The notes beneath the pieces are model-generated. The model made no database searches. It was not told where the DNA came from and was given only the letters and a program-made list of their open reading frames with translations. From Perilla frutescens (lineage: Eukaryota; Streptophyta; Magnoliopsida; Lamiales; Lamiaceae), in NCBI GenBank assembly GCA_026008535.1, contig BRKX01000014.1:3100001-3164000 (forward strand): a DNA stretch of 64,000 bases, given 5' to 3'. The number at the start of each line of letters is the position of its first letter. Position 1 is the stretch's first letter. Positions 23,701 through 36,320 of this stretch are shown here, piece by piece. The position numbers and the translations under genes are program-made.

Positions 23701-24756
23701 ACAACCTGAATATGATTTAACGCAGAACATTCAATGCAAGTTTCGATCTCCCGGAATTGTTGCATTATAGGCGACATAACCTGCTCCAGACTAACAGGTT
23801 GTTGATCGCCTCTCTTATCTAGCATGCAACCTACCACAATAACCGGCACTTTAACCTGCCAAGAGATACAAAGGCAATTTGTTTTTAATGTATATTGAGC
23901 AAAAATGGCAAGAAATCATGGAATCCAAATATTGGCAATCTAAAACCTTAAACAACAATTAAATTGAACACCTCCAGTCGTCGAAGTTCGGGAAGCCAGT
24001 AAGAACTTAATCTATCGAGGGTATCAGGCCTATCACACGCATAAGTAAGAACAACAGCATCAGCCCCGGTGAGCTCTTCAACTAGCCTGCCACTATTTTC
24101 AGCACTGCTCCCAAAAAAATGGAAAGGAAATTAATCAAAACCAACAAATAAAATAAAAAACTGAAGATCCATGAACAGAAAAAAAACCATACAAATCGAT
24201 GTCGTGTCATCCCGAATTTTCATTTCATTAGTTAAATATAAAAACAAACAAATTTACATACAGAAGAAGTTCAGATTTTAACAATTCATAAACGCATTGA
24301 GGCCAAAGTCTTCCACCATAGTTCACATATAATCTTCAATCAAGTTTAAAAGCGGATAACTGAAATCTCAGGAGTAAACAAGCAATAGAGATTGATAATC
24401 TACAAGTACAACTTACTCGCAACATCCACAAAGACAAGCACTCTAACGTCCAAACTCAGACGCTTCTTCCGAAATCCAATAATTTAAATCCATGCAATTA
24501 CTATTTCCTATCAACTCCCAATCATTAACATAAATTCCCAATACCTGGACGGGGTATCGATAATGGTGACCGGAACACGTTCCGGATACAAGTCGACGGG
24601 GAGCCTCGTAGGCGGCAGCACCGGAGGTAGATTGGTCGGAAAGTTTTCAGCAGCAGCCGTAACAATCAGACTCGATTTCCCCGTCTTCGGGTCGCCGGCA
24701 ACCACAATTTTCACAGCATTCCCCGCCCCACCAGCAGCTGGAACACCTCCCGCCAT
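17781..24756 (-). CDS. MIRO1: Mitochondrial Rho GTPase MIRO (MIRO1/2 type)
   Basis: Fourteen exons join in frame to 645 residues: 24756-24545, 24104-23972, 23855-23706, 23375-23199, 23055-22804, 22456-22388, 21710-21655, 21489-21408, 20939-20728, 20622-20553, 19782-19670, 18910-18760, 18279-18093 and 17854-17781. MIRO is a tail-anchored outer-membrane protein that controls mitochondrial shape and movement. Domains in order: first GTPase with P-loop GDPKTGKS (21-28); first EF hand DHDRDGALSDAE (208-219); second EF hand with D328, D330 and D332; second GTPase with P-loop GPKESGKS (432-439) and AAKDDLD; C-terminal membrane anchor about 614-636. Both EF hands keep acidic ligands. The start chosen is MAGGVP, because an upstream in-frame ATG lies next to a likely leader-intron acceptor. 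Features of both Arabidopsis MIRO1 and MIRO2 are present, so the subtype is open. The gene looks intact. Confidence 0.95.
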
Positions 24757-25050
24757 GTACAAACACCACTGCACTCGACAGAATCAAATCAGAGACAGCG
24801 TCTGGCAGAAAATCAATACTAATCTACACGTACGAAGCTGATTGTGATTAATTGACCAACTCCCCCAAATTCGGAATGATTAAACGCTTTATATCAGTAA
24901 ACTACCAATCAACGACACTGGCGCAAATAAAGAATGCCTACACACACATATGTATATGCGTGAATACCTTGAAGAAGGGGAAACTGAGAGGAAGAGAGAG
25001 AAGGGGGAGGGTTTCTCTGTCTAGAACTTGTGCTCCAAGGGTTTAAGCTG
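24757..25050 (-). other. MIRO 5' leader with a probable leader intron
   Basis: A donor-like AAG|GTATTC lies near 24970-24965 and an acceptor-like gtgcag lies about 15-20 bases before the start codon. Splicing these would remove the upstream in-frame ATG (which adds MQWCLY). The 5' part is CT-rich on the sense strand. This is an inference from splice motifs. Confidence 0.45.
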
Positions 25051-27155
25051 GAGTTACAACTTACAACACTTACACTCTCACGAATCGGAATGTGACGACC
25101 GTCTCTGATTTGATCGGACGGCGCAGATTATAGCAAATCGGTAAAATTAAACAATCCTATTTTAGGTCGGGTTTATGCTTGTACCAATTTTACGGGCCTA
25201 AGCCCGATTGATAATTGAAAAGGTATTAGGGCCCGAAATACAATTTGGTCATTTGAGTAGTGTGGGCCTCTCTAGTATTTGGGCCTATGATTACTTTTTC
25301 TTTTTCTTTTTTCAGAATTTAAAAAAAAAAAAACTATAAAGGGTGATTCTAATTTCTATATATAGCCCTATTTTTTTCTTACTATTCCTCCCTTATATAA
25401 AAAAATTAATAAATATATTGTACTATTTTAACCCTATAACCTCCTCGGTTAAAACGTTAATAAAGAATAAAATAAAACATCATTTCTGTAGCCCCCAAGA
25501 TACAGCCCGATGATCTTCTTTTAAAAAATAAAATGAAGCAAAAACAAGAGATTAAGTTTGGACAATTCTCAAGCAAACTCATATTTCCGTTGAAGATTGC
25601 ATGAAGAAAAATAAAAAGAGGTATTTGCGAATTATTAAATTTTAGGAAAATAAATTATCAAGAATCGAGATTATTGTAAAATATTAGATTTTTGCATGAA
25701 GGCTTCACATCTATGTTCCAAATATTGTTTAAATTTATCAATATCGAAGTATTAATGTGGGATTCTCGTGGATGATTAAATTTTTTAGAGTAGAATATTG
25801 GAATTGAGATTAATTGAATTACTAAATCAGGCATTTCGGTGTTCTAATAATCTTATTCTTTTTAGTGTGGAATGTGCTTCTTCAGTAGATGGAATTGAAG
25901 ACGAAGAGATGTAGTAGCAGCAGTCGTTTCTCATATCATTGATATCAATCCATATAATATTATTTGATGTCTCATGGGTTGAATACAAGTCTATTAATCC
26001 ATCCAAAAGTTAATTCTAATTAATTATTTCATTATTTTGTACGAGGGTTTCTGACTAATAAAATGATTATTTCACATGCAAAAAATCTTCGAAATTTAAG
26101 ACCCCAAATCAATATTTATTTCTAGTCCCATAAATTTACACCGTAACATAAAAATGCATCACCTTTAAAAATATAAAAAAATAAAATATGGTTGCATTAT
26201 CTTCAAAGTTCAAATAGACAAACACATCAAAAAATTTGTCTGCTATATTTTTGTTTCATCTTCAAAGTTCAAACAGACAAACCATCAAAAAATATGTTTG
26301 TTTTAGAAACAAGTGACATATTTTCAGTTCAATTGTCCAAAATAAGCAAAAAATAGCTCACAAGCTAGACAAATAAATTCCTAATTAATCATAACAATTA
26401 TATATTTTTAGGACCTTCCTTTAAACCTCTCCCTTTCCTGAAGTAGCTCTCAAGCTAGATGAGGTCACAGTTTTTTTTTTTGCATCGTCCAATAAAAGTA
26501 TTTTCATGGATTCTTGTTCTTTACACTTACTTGCACCAACAACAGAGGAAGGACCCCAATAAATGATGTGGATGGAAACTCATAGAATCTAAGGCAAAGA
26601 TGAATTTGGAGAGAAATAAAGGTTGAAGTTCTTGGGATTTTTTAGGGGAGAAATTAGGGTAGAATTGAGGATGAAGCTTTGAGGTTATGTTTTAGTGAAT
26701 TTTTTTAAAAAAAATTGTATGCTGTCTTGACTATTTTGTATTTTTTTTTATTCATTAAACAACCATATGTACGTGATTTAATTAAGTATTATGTTCTTGT
26801 TAATATTTGAGAGAATTTTGAAAACAAGTGACTAAAAGTGCTTCAATTTAATCCTACAAGACCATTTAATTTATGCTTGATTTTTTTTTTCTCTGGGACC
26901 AAAAATGAAAGTATTAGAACTGTTTCCAAATAAGACCGTCCCCTACGAGATCAAATTAAAACTGCAATATTTCTCCATCTAAAACACATAAACTAATTAC
27001 ACAAAATATAATCATACTAAAAATCAAGTAATTAATTAACATATAAATGGTAGCAAGTTTTGCACTGCCTCAAGATTAATTATTAATGAATGATCAAATC
27101 AGAATGAACGAAAACTATTGATAATAAATTGTTCAATATTGCAATAAAGATGAAT
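25051..27155. other. Intergenic DNA, no gene supported
   Basis: AT-rich with no domain-bearing ORF. A direct repeat of about 45 bp, built on cttcaaagttcaaa and agacaaa, then catcaaaaaat, occurs at about 26202-26245 and 26261-26300. Nothing else is recognised. Confidence 0.5.
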
Positions 27156-28406
27156 TCAGAGTTCTTGGTTGGAGTGGGAATGATGATGATCGGAGAGAGA
27201 AGGGAATTCAACGGTGGATCCACATCCTCGTCCACGTGGCAAAATGGGACAGCTGATGAAATTTGATGCAGATTTATCAACACACACATACACTTGGTAA
27301 AGTTGGTGATTCCCTTGTGTATCAACATTGCACTCTATGTAGGCCTCATGCCCTAACCCTTCTTCAATTGCCTTTTTTATGCTTTTCATGCTATAAAACT
27401 TTCCAGGACTAATCCCTGAAACACAAATAATTCAATTGATCAATGCTTGATTAAGTTTAATTAGGTGTAATTATATCAAAACCCTAGCTAATTAATTGTC
27501 GTTTAAACATGATATATAATGTACCTGCATCTCTAAGGAGTTGCAGCAAGTTGGCTTTGTTCTTGAGGTCTAGAGCAGTTTCAAAATAAGCATGCGCGTC
27601 AAGGGGCGTGCATGTACCGTGCTTGGTCCATTCGTGTCCCCAAAATGCCATCCCGTCCCCAGACGGGCAGGCTAGGGTTGGCCACTCTTTCTGCATTATG
27701 CTCATCATATCTGAGATCTGTAGTGTACATATACACACACATATATATAATTAACATTCAAATTTGATTAAATATGTAGCGTGATTATGGAGTCATTAAC
27801 AAGTTATTAAGCACGCATGCGTCGAGCAAGATTTTGGTTACTTCCTAGATTTAGGGAGCATGTGGTGTACTTTCATATTTCATATTTATGAAGAAAATAA
27901 TAATACTTATAATACTACTATTAATTAATTTCCATCTCAATGCAGTCACATATATAACTCAAAATAAAAATGACATGTATATATAGAGAAATTTTTGATG
28001 ATCATTTAATCAGTTCAGTAAATATATATTACCTGAGATTTGTCTAAAGAACTGTCGCTGTCACAATTTTGTGGCCATTTACCACTGTTGTAATTCGGCC
28101 ACAGTCCATGAATGCTGAAATCATCATCTGGTTTTCCAGTAGTTGGATAGCAGCAGCTTCGTCTCGTGTCACAATATGAAGCAGGCCACTGCAATTTATT
28201 CACCATAAATCAATCAAATTTATTCAACTCGATCGACCACTATACTTATATAGCAGTAATAGAATGTATTGACGGAATTCGAACTCGTGACATCTTCTAA
28301 CCTGCTGAACGAAGTAGAAAAAATCGAAATCTTGGGACGACGAACACAAAGATGATAGACATTGTAAAACGAATAGGATGATCACTATCGAAACCTCTCC
28401 TCTCAT
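27156..28406 (-). CDS. S-like ribonuclease T2, class I, with His-rich tail
   Basis: Four exons (28406-28302, 28188-28033, 27717-27525, 27415-27156) join to 237 residues. A signal peptide of about 24 residues points to secretion or the vacuole. Catalytic region I is FSIHGLWPNY (His62). Region II is FWGHEWTKHGTC (His115, Glu116, Lys119, His120). Both active histidines are kept, and paired cysteines (DTRRSCC, IECNV, YVCVD, GCGS) are in place. The family cuts single-stranded RNA to 2',3'-cyclic phosphates and is often induced by phosphate lack or senescence. After the usual C-terminal end (EFPSL) there is an extra tail of about 11 residues rich in His and Ser, which the second copy lacks. A TATA-like box (CTATAAATAC) lies about 65-75 bp before the ATG. 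Four exons and sequence fit class I S-like RNases, not the one-intron self-incompatibility S-RNases. Confidence 0.93.
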
Positions 28407-29477
28407 TTTCAAATCGATCGAATTAATTATCAAGACCTGAAGATATATAGAAGAATTTGATTTGGGGTTGTATTTATAGGCTAATGTTTTAGGGATGGAA
28501 AAGTGGAGTATGTCCAAAAATTAATTAAAAGGGTTTATGAATTTTAAATGTAGTTGTGCGTGAAGCAAAACTCAAGGCAATATTATTTATTAGTATTTGG
28601 TTTTCTATATATTTTGCTAATGTCTTTATCGTCATCATTTTCTGCTGTTGTTCGTATTATATTCATTTATTGCTAACAATTTTGACTTCATTTTGCCTTT
28701 TTTCCCTTTAAAGTTGAGACTTGATTATCCACGATAGGGACTTAATTAATTAGTATATTTATAAAAAATGATTTACTATAAGAATTAAATTTACAATTAA
28801 CAACATTAATATTTACATTACTCTACCACTAGAACATCCTCAAAGGACAGACCGACAATTATAGCATATTCTTAGTTGCGTGTTCTTGTGTACTTCTTTA
28901 TATCTCTCTGTGTTATATACGTGTCAGTGTGTGTGAACATAAAAACCAGCTTATTTATTGTATTTTTAGTGTTTTTTCTTTTTGTATTTTGACACTAATT
29001 ATTTTTAGCAACAAAATAAAATAAGAAAAATAAATTATCAAAATGGGGAAAAAACAAAAGACACGTCTCGAGTAATTAAGAATTAAGACACGTCTTGACT
29101 TGTATTATTTCACACGTAGATTATTTTGTGGCACTAGTTCTTTGTTTGCTCCAAAAGGTTTCCAAACTATACTAATTAAAAAAAAAAGGTCTATATCAAA
29201 TCTATTTTCAGATAAAAATTAAATGTTTTGAACTTTATTTTTTTTTTAGTTAGATGAATAAGTGGTAAATCTCGAACTCGAAACATTTTGGTACGTTAAT
29301 GTATAACTTTTATGACTAGCTAACTCATTCAAAAATTCGATCTCAGGGAATTAAGGTGTTTGATGTGCAAAAATTCGTGTACGCTATTGTTTGGGAAGCA
29401 TTAAAAACGAGGGACATAAATGGAATTCCCGTGCAAGGCTAGACTTCTTCCCGCGAAATCTGTCACGAGTTTGGTTC
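28407..29477. other. RNase promoter and intergenic DNA
   Basis: The first 80 bp hold the RNase leader and the TATA-like box (28471-28480, minus strand). Beyond this the DNA is AT-rich with no gene. At about 29245-29335 a tRNA-like pair of motifs on the minus strand (gagttagctagtca and gagttcgagat) may be a worn SINE. Confidence 0.4.
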
Positions 29478-29486
29478 GTCTATTTA

Positions 29487-29868
29487 CGGATGAGATTCTC
29501 TATTTCAAATTTGGTGTTTTAATCCGTGTTACATGATTAAATTTATAAAATTTTCTTTTATTTTTTCATCAAATTTAATTTATTATGTTTTAGTTTAATT
29601 TTATGATTATTTTTAGGGTTCACCTCACCCAATTAGGGTTTATAATTATTTTTTAGTATTTAATTTTCAAAAAAAATGATTATTGTGGTTGTTTATTTTA
29701 AAAATATGATATATAATTTTTAAATTTTTGATCTTTTGTTGATAGATGTGACTAGATCGATTATGTTATAATTACTTTTTATTTTTGTGATATCTATTAT
29801 TAAATTTGTGAAATTCGATTATGGAGTACAGATTGGAACACCAAATTTAAAATAGAGTATCTCATCCC
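29487..29868. mobile_element. Foldback MITE with 9-bp target duplication
   Basis: The left end cggatgagattctctatttc and the complement of the right end (gggatgagatactctatttt) are inverted repeats of about 40 bp. The 9-bp sequence gtctattta flanks both sides (29478-29486 and 29869-29877). This fits a Mutator-like MITE. A more worn relative sits at about 3246-3650. Confidence 0.75.
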
Positions 29869-30634
29869 GTCTATTTAATGTGTAGACAACAACTCTTTTA
29901 GTTTAAGACAAGATAACAACTGCATGCGTGCACGGCTGTAATAACTTTTGATGCTGCACATATTTATCTCATTTATTTAGTTGAAATGCCAAACACTCCT
30001 TACATAAATATAACCCAACTTCTTTTTTAGGACTTATTTATCTCTCTCTATTAATTTTTTTATTGCACCTTATATATACAATATACAGTACATACATGGT
30101 GCAATTAATTTGATTATTTTCTTTCTCTTTCCGATTTTATATATTTTATTTTCTACACTCCTCTCCATCTTATATACAATACAATTTATAAAAACATTTA
30201 ATTTATAGACCGGGTAAAATCTAGGCTTTACATATGTCACACATAAATTAATTAACCGCCCATAGCTTGTTATCCCAATCGAATAAATTAAGTAGACCCG
30301 AACTTTATCAATATTATTTCAACGTAATTAATATAATTTGTTATGCTATAAATTAACATTTGACTCTGAATTTAACTGACATTGATTTAATTTTTGTACT
30401 AGAATATAAAATATAATACTGGCCGGGAAATTTTACAGAACCGCTATTTAATTCTACGTCATATATATACTAGTTAAAAATTACTAACCCTAGTCCATTC
30501 ATAAGGTTGATTGGATTTTTTCACTAGATTAATTAAGAAAATTATTTGAAATTATAATTAAACAAGTAAACTTTTTAATATGCTCATATTTATTTCTTTG
30601 ACAATAAATAATTAATTCTTAATGTAAACATGTA

Positions 30635-30906
30635 CTACACCCTCCGTTTCGTTTTGTTTGTTGTTTTAGAATTTGAATCTAGAATTAACAATTAATTTTT
30701 TGGATTAATATATCCCTCCCTTTTATATTACATAAAATCATATTCACTTATATTTTCCTAAGAAGTTGAAAAAAATATCTCTCTCCATATATTTGTGAAA
30801 TTAAATTTGAGAGGGAGGATCTCAAAATATATAAAACAACAAACATCTTGACACAAAAGAAAAAATCTATAACTACAAACAAAATGAATCATATATTAAT
30901 TTGGAG
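30635..30906. mobile_element. Stowaway-like MITE, copy 1 (272 bp)
   Basis: It starts ctacaccctccgtttcg and ends tttggag, with TA on each side. The interior matches the copy in the AVT intron (49875-50137) almost throughout, for example ggattaatatatccctccct and ctctctccatatatttgtga. The right end has diverged from the left. Confidence 0.75.
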
Positions 30907-31104
30907 TATATATTAATAAATTATATATATATAGAAATCAGCTTATATATTGGGACTTCCTAAAAAGAAAACAAATCTAGCTATATATATGAATAAGACT
31001 GAGGAAGTATCAATTAAAGCCACAATTCACTTAAAATGGTTAATTGTTATTCGGCAGATTTGTAAATTGGTGTGATATTAATTACATGGGGAGGTCTCTC
31101 TCTC

Positions 31105-31175
31105 TTTTTTTTTACTCACACATCCGACATGTGGTATTGAGGAGATTTGAACCCGTGACATTTGTACAGGAACCC
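31105..31175 (-). mobile_element. SINE 3' fragment
   Basis: On the minus strand it carries the B-box-like gggttcaaatctcctcaata, followed by a stretch ending in an A run. This matches the 3' half of the SINE at 15950-16054 (gggttcgaatcttctcaata). The 5' half is missing. Confidence 0.55.
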
Positions 31176-31189
31176 CCCATGCGCCGCCA

Positions 31190-31330
31190 TCAGACGGGCG
31201 CGTGTGCGTCACGCGCCCACCTTTTTTTTTCTTTTTTTTTCTGTTTTCTTTTTTGTTTTACGTTTTTTCCTTTTTTTTTCTGCTTTTCTTTTTCTTTTTT
31301 CTATTTTTCTTTCTTTTTTTCTTAAAAAAA
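31190..31330. repeat. T-rich low-complexity tract
   Basis: A pyrimidine run of about 140 bp, mostly T with scattered C and G. ORFs crossing it encode only Phe/Ser-rich strings and are not genes. Confidence 0.85.
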
Positions 31331-31339
31331 AACAAATAA

Positions 31340-31625
31340 ACTCCTACCCCCAAATCATAAAAAACACAAAATAAACACCTAAAAACACCCCCAAAAAATC
31401 CTAAAAAACATAAATAAACCCCTAAAAACACCCCCAAAAAAATCCTAAAAATACAAAATAAACCCCTAAAAACACCCCAAAAAAACCCCTAAAAACACAA
31501 AATAAACCCCTAAAAACACCCCCAAAAAACACAAAATAAACCCCTAAAAACACCCCCAAAAAACACAAAAAAAAACCCAAAAACACCCCCAAAAAACACA
31601 AAAAAAACCCTAAAAAACACACAAA
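31340..31625. repeat. A/C-rich minisatellite with a unit of about 30-40 bp
   Basis: The block aaacccctaaaaacaccccc followed by aaaaaacacaaaat is repeated about seven to eight times, with small changes in A-run length. It contains CCCTAAAA words that resemble plant telomere repeats, but the period is wrong for a telomere. Confidence 0.85.
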
Positions 31626-31629
31626 AAAG

Positions 31630-32106
31630 ACAAAATGGTACTATTTAGTGTTCAAAATGATATTATGGGTGGCGATTTTTTTTTTTGGCGGATCAGAAGA
31701 GGATCATCTGATGGGCCGACCCATACATCAGGATGCACAGGAGATTTGGCATAATTACATTACCTAATTAACATACTTGAATAAATTCACTCAATTTGAC
31801 CAGTCCTTTACACTGTTGTCACAATATGACCAATCAAATGGGTGAAACGTAACGTACATCAATTATATTAATGGCTAATTAATTAAAACCATGTCTAGCT
31901 GGATAAATTTGAATTAATAAATAGCACAACTACAAATCAAAGAATATGAACACGGAGGATTAAATAAAAACCAAGGCTTTTCTTAGAAAAGGAAATTAAA
32001 CACGAATATAATTCATAAAACACATTCATGACAATGGGAATTAATTCATTACAAGTGTGCGAACTTACAATAAAATACAAAACCAATTAAAACCCTAATT
32101 AATTAA
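31630..32106. other. Intergenic DNA, no gene
   Basis: Nothing is recognised apart from the 3' untranslated part of the second RNase near its right end. Confidence 0.5.
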
Positions 32107-33773
32107 TTAAAACGATGGAAACTCAATGCTTGAGCCACATTGGCGCCCGTTTGGAAAAACCGGACATTCGATTAAATTCGAGCCTGAAGTATCCACACAC
32201 ATATATATTTGGTACAATTGCTTGTTCCCGTCGCCATCCGAATTGCATTCGATCCAAGGGGTATAACCAGTCGCGCTTTGGATGGTACTTTTTATGCTGC
32301 TCAGGCTATACGACCCTCCATCCGGATTGATCCCTTATTTTCGATAAATTCGAAACATTAATTAAATATAGTATACTTAAGTAGTCTAGTAACTGATGAA
32401 ATTATATATATTTACCTGCACTTTGGAGAATTTGGAGAAGGTCTGTTTGGGATTTGAGATTGAGGGCAGATTTGAAGTAGCTGTGTTGGTCTAGGATGGA
32501 TTCTGCGCACGTGCCGTGTTTGTCCCACTCGTGCGACCAGAATGTTGAGCCGCTGCTGCTTGGGCAAGCTAGAGTGGGCCAATCATTTTGCATTTGACTT
32601 ATTAAGTCTGATATCTGCAAAAATTGTATTCCAATTTTTTCACATGGTTAAATTAAATTACAGATTGTATTTGGATTGAGAGATTGGAAAAAATCTTAAA
32701 ATGAATTAAAATCTACATTATCCAGTCTATGTGGATTCGCTAACGGATTTCGAATTCAATATTGTTCTACATAATAATTTGAAAGATTTTTTGAAATCAC
32801 AAGCATTAGGTCTTATTAGTTACTCATGATGAAATTGAGTAAATGGTGAAAAAGAGAGGGATTTTATTTATCATATGACTATAATCTTGATTTTTAAATG
32901 TATCAATAAAAGTGTAGAAGATAAATAAGTATGAAGAATATTTAATAAAAACGTAATAAGGGCAAAAAATATACTATATATTATAAATATCTAAACTGAA
33001 TTTGAATAAAAAAAAGTGAATTATATTTGTGTGAATGAGATTATGAAAATAATTTAAAATTAGTTAATTTAAGAATGGATTTAGAAAAGGACAAAAAAAA
33101 ACACATACACAATGCCCGATTTGTAGTCATAGAGAAAGATACGGCTATATGTGAGAAATAGATAAAAACTTGTGTAAGACATCTTATGAATCAAAATTAG
33201 TAAGACGGGTTAAGATTCAGATTAAAACACATATTCAATTATATATTTGTATTTTTCTTGAAGTTTGATTATGTTTCAATTCGAATCTTGACTCGTTTTA
33301 CGAATTTTGACTCCCTTCGTTAGGAATATTACAAAATTGTAGGCACATCAGCCGGGTTTATTAGACAAAATTATAATTTGTAGTCCGAATACGAATAAAA
33401 TTACAAAAACATATACATACCTTGGACTGATCGTAAGAATTGTTAGGATCACAATTGGAAGGGTAAGTGCCATCTTTGTAATTCGGCCAAAGTCCATGGA
33501 TGCCGAATTCGGCTGCAGGCTTCCCCGTCGTTGGATAGCAACAACTTTGTTTCGTATCGCAATACGATCCGGGCCACTACACATACATATACATTTACAC
33601 ACTCTCGAATCAATTCAATTATACAACTCGTCAAATTTAATTTACCGAAGAAAAAAATAGGATTATATATAATTTACCTGCTGCACGAAATAAAAGAAAT
33701 CGAAATCTTGAGCCTTAGACAACACAAAAACACATTGCAAGAGCAAGAGCTTAATCAAGAAAGTGTTGACCAT
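32107..33773 (-). CDS. S-like ribonuclease T2, class I, second copy
   Basis: Four exons (33773-33678, 33576-33421, 32614-32416, 32333-32107) join to 225 residues. The signal peptide (MVNTFLIKLLLLQCVFVLSKA) is probably cut before Gln22. Catalytic region I is FGIHGLWPNY (His59) and region II is FWSHEWDKHGTC (His112, Glu113, Lys116, His117). Region II has Asp115 where the neighbour has Thr. The protein ends at EFPSF, the usual end for class I S-like RNases. Intron positions and phases (0, 0, 1) are the same as in the copy 3.7 kb away on the same strand, so the two arose by tandem duplication. They have since diverged: the signal peptides differ and only one has a C-terminal extension. A TATA-like box (CTATTTAA, about 33811-33820) lies some 40 bp before the ATG. 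Confidence 0.94.
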
Positions 33774-33821
33774 TTTTTTTTAGATGTTAAATAGAGTGCA
33801 ATTTTGTCACTTAAATAGGCG

Positions 33822-36179
33822 GGAGTTGCAATGTGAACGAAGTCGATGTTTACAATATGAACTCAATTAATAGCGTTACGGTTCAATTCGATTAATATAA
33901 TGTGAAATCGTGGAATTAAATGATTGGCGACATCATATTTGTTGTATTTGATTGGGGCCATTTAATTTGCTAGGACTCAAAAATTGTATCTACATTGGAT
34001 CATTTTTGGCATATTCCTTTCAGCCTTTTTAAAAATTGGAGTAGATACGAAATTTAATTACTGGATCCAAATAATTGATAGTGTGAAAATGTGAAGAAGG
34101 CAATAAATAATTAATTTGACTGCACTTTAAAATTCTAGGTTGCAGTTACAGATCTGGAATTAAAATAGGGAAATTAAAATAAATTTGTTGATGGATTTTC
34201 AATTTGAATTCATGAATATCCCGTTATTTAATTGGATGAGGCCAATGGATGAGGTCATTTATATTACATTAATTATCCTCCCTCGTTAAAATTTAATTTT
34301 CATTTTAATAGTCAATCAAACTCTTCAATTCGTCTTTCACTGTTTTCTTTTTTTTCCCATTTATAATAATTAATGACGAGATAATTAACCCACTAATATC
34401 TAAGGTTGCACACTAGATAAACCCGTTTAGGTGTAATAGCATACAAACCACATAGAATAAGTATATCACACTTGGAAAATTAAGTACGACAACTCACATC
34501 TAGTAGTTAGTGTTAATGAGATTTGAACATGAAACTTTCGATTTAAACATATACCATTGTTCTGTCATCTAAAGCACGTTGTGGGATATACAATAGCAAT
34601 ATATTTACTGAAATTAAGAAACAATCCATCTTTTATTTTAATTTTATTAATTAATATGTATTGTAGTTAAAGACTACATTATTAGCGCATATATAAAAAT
34701 AAAAAATATTATTGGAATGAAAATGATATGCAGATTTTACAAATAAGCTAGGGAATCGAACTGATACACAAATATTTATACTCAATAAAAAAAGATAAAA
34801 AAGAAAAAAAGAAAAAAAAAAATGGTACACAAATTGCGTAAGCTAATACTCTAGCTGCTTGATCTTCGAAATTCAAAAGTCAAATTTAGATATGGACTTA
34901 TATAATTGCTTTAATGGCTTTTCAACTTTCATATGGACCTGTCAAAATCATTAAATGGAAGGAAGTGAAAAGCAAATTTGTATATTTATTGATTTGTGAT
35001 CGACTTCTTCTTCTTCTTCCAAGCATTTCGCCGGTGCGATGCACGTATGAAATACGTATAATATTTTTTTTTTTTTATCAAAATATCATATCAAAAATAT
35101 TCAAATCATACGACGCGGCTCACACCACCTGTATTTTGCAAACATAATTGTTAAGACAAATTTCATCACCACAAAAACTGTTATGGTAACTGGTGTTGTG
35201 GTATTTGATTAAAAGATTGATATTTTGTGAACATGAGATTATTTACAATGATTGATACGAACTTTGAAGATCTGAGAGTAAATATAATGGGTAATTGAAT
35301 AAAAATAATCACCATATTTGTAATTTTTACACCATTTTTGAGACATTGCAAAAATGACATCACTTTTTGATTTGTAGCAAATTCGACACCTTGAATTTTT
35401 TTAGACAATTAGAAATCCAACGTAGACTTTTTTTCAACGTGTACATGAACTCTGATAAACTTAAAATTTTTAGAATACGAATGACTTGTCGATGTTGTTG
35501 AAAAATAATTCAAATTGTTATAAAGTGTTATGCTAACACAGAAAAAACATACAGTGTTGAGATGCATAAATAAGTGCAAATGGTCGTTTGTGTATATTTG
35601 TAATCAATAACAAAAAAATCAAATTTTTTTTATCATTTTTTTTTTAATTATTTGGGTCAAACGTAGAAATAACTAAAAACCATTATTAGGCCACTATTTT
35701 TAGTTCAACATATATTTATGTAGCAACATCTATCCAAATTATAAATTAAATTACAATTTTAACTCAACCATTAGCAGCATTAACAACATCCATTAAAATT
35801 GAAATTTGAATAAAAAAATCACTATTTGAATTAGCATTATCCTCCATATAATTAGAACCCATTAGAACTAACTCATCCATCAACATCCTCTATATAGAAA
35901 CTGAATAAATACTTTAATTACCTATTGTTTAATTCTTTAAAATTTTTGTATATTTGTTAAAATATTGTGTACTTTTTTTTTTATTTTTTATGAAAAAAGA
36001 ATATTAAATATTTGATAAAATATGGTTTAGAAATAAACAACTAATTACTTTATCCATTCCAAAAATTGATTAAATAAAAATAAGAATTGATGATTGACAT
36101 TTTTATCAATGCTTCTGGCCTAATGAAGTCATGATACACTATTTGGTCTATTTTCCTAATCTATCAATATAAAAAAAAA
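33822..36179. other. AT-rich intergenic DNA with repeat fragments
   Basis: No gene is supported. It includes a degenerate SINE (34390-34580) and a Helitron-like hairpin (ccggtgcgatgcacg, about 35031-35045). The remainder shows only short, low-complexity ORFs. Confidence 0.5.
34390..34580 (-). mobile_element. Degenerate SINE, same family as 54338-54550
   Basis: In + strand order it shares gtgtaatagcatacaaacc (gtgtaatagcctacaaacc in the other copy), cacacttgg, a B-box remnant (gagatttgaacatgaaac) and an A-box remnant near its right end. The order and spacing follow the complete copy at 54.3 kb. Target duplications are no longer visible. Confidence 0.5.
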
Positions 36180-36320
36180 TCAAATTTTGTAACCCCGAAC
36201 ATCATCAACACGTACTCTATTACAATAATTCAAGAATTCATTCAACCCAAACAAAAACGTTAAACAACATTCACACGTCGGCATGCCATTTTCTAGTTTA
36301 TTAACTTTTACAACCTGCAA
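36180..36320 (-). pseudogene. Possible last exon of an unrecognised gene fragment
   Basis: On the minus strand an acceptor-like ttgttttgcag is followed by an open stretch of about 44 codons, VVKVNKLENGMPTCECC, then FLFGLNEFLNYC, ending at a stop at 36180. It may belong with the tandem repeat next to it at 36.7-38.7 kb, but no joining exon can be shown. I do not recognise the protein. Confidence 0.3.

Noticed and set aside
24757..24774. Upstream in-frame ATG of MIRO (adds six residues)
   Set aside because: It lies at a likely leader-intron boundary, and the MAGG start fits the family length better.
31044..31622. Phe-rich + strand ORFs and a Phe/Gly-rich minus-strand ORF
   Set aside because: They are translations of the T-rich tract and the A/C minisatellite, with no start context or domain.
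31340..31625. Interstitial telomere
   Set aside because: CCCTAAAA words are present, but the period is about 30-40 bp with C runs of five, not the 7-bp plant telomere unit.
27156..33773. Self-incompatibility S-locus
   Set aside because: The RNases have three introns and S-like class I sequence, and no S-locus F-box gene is nearby.
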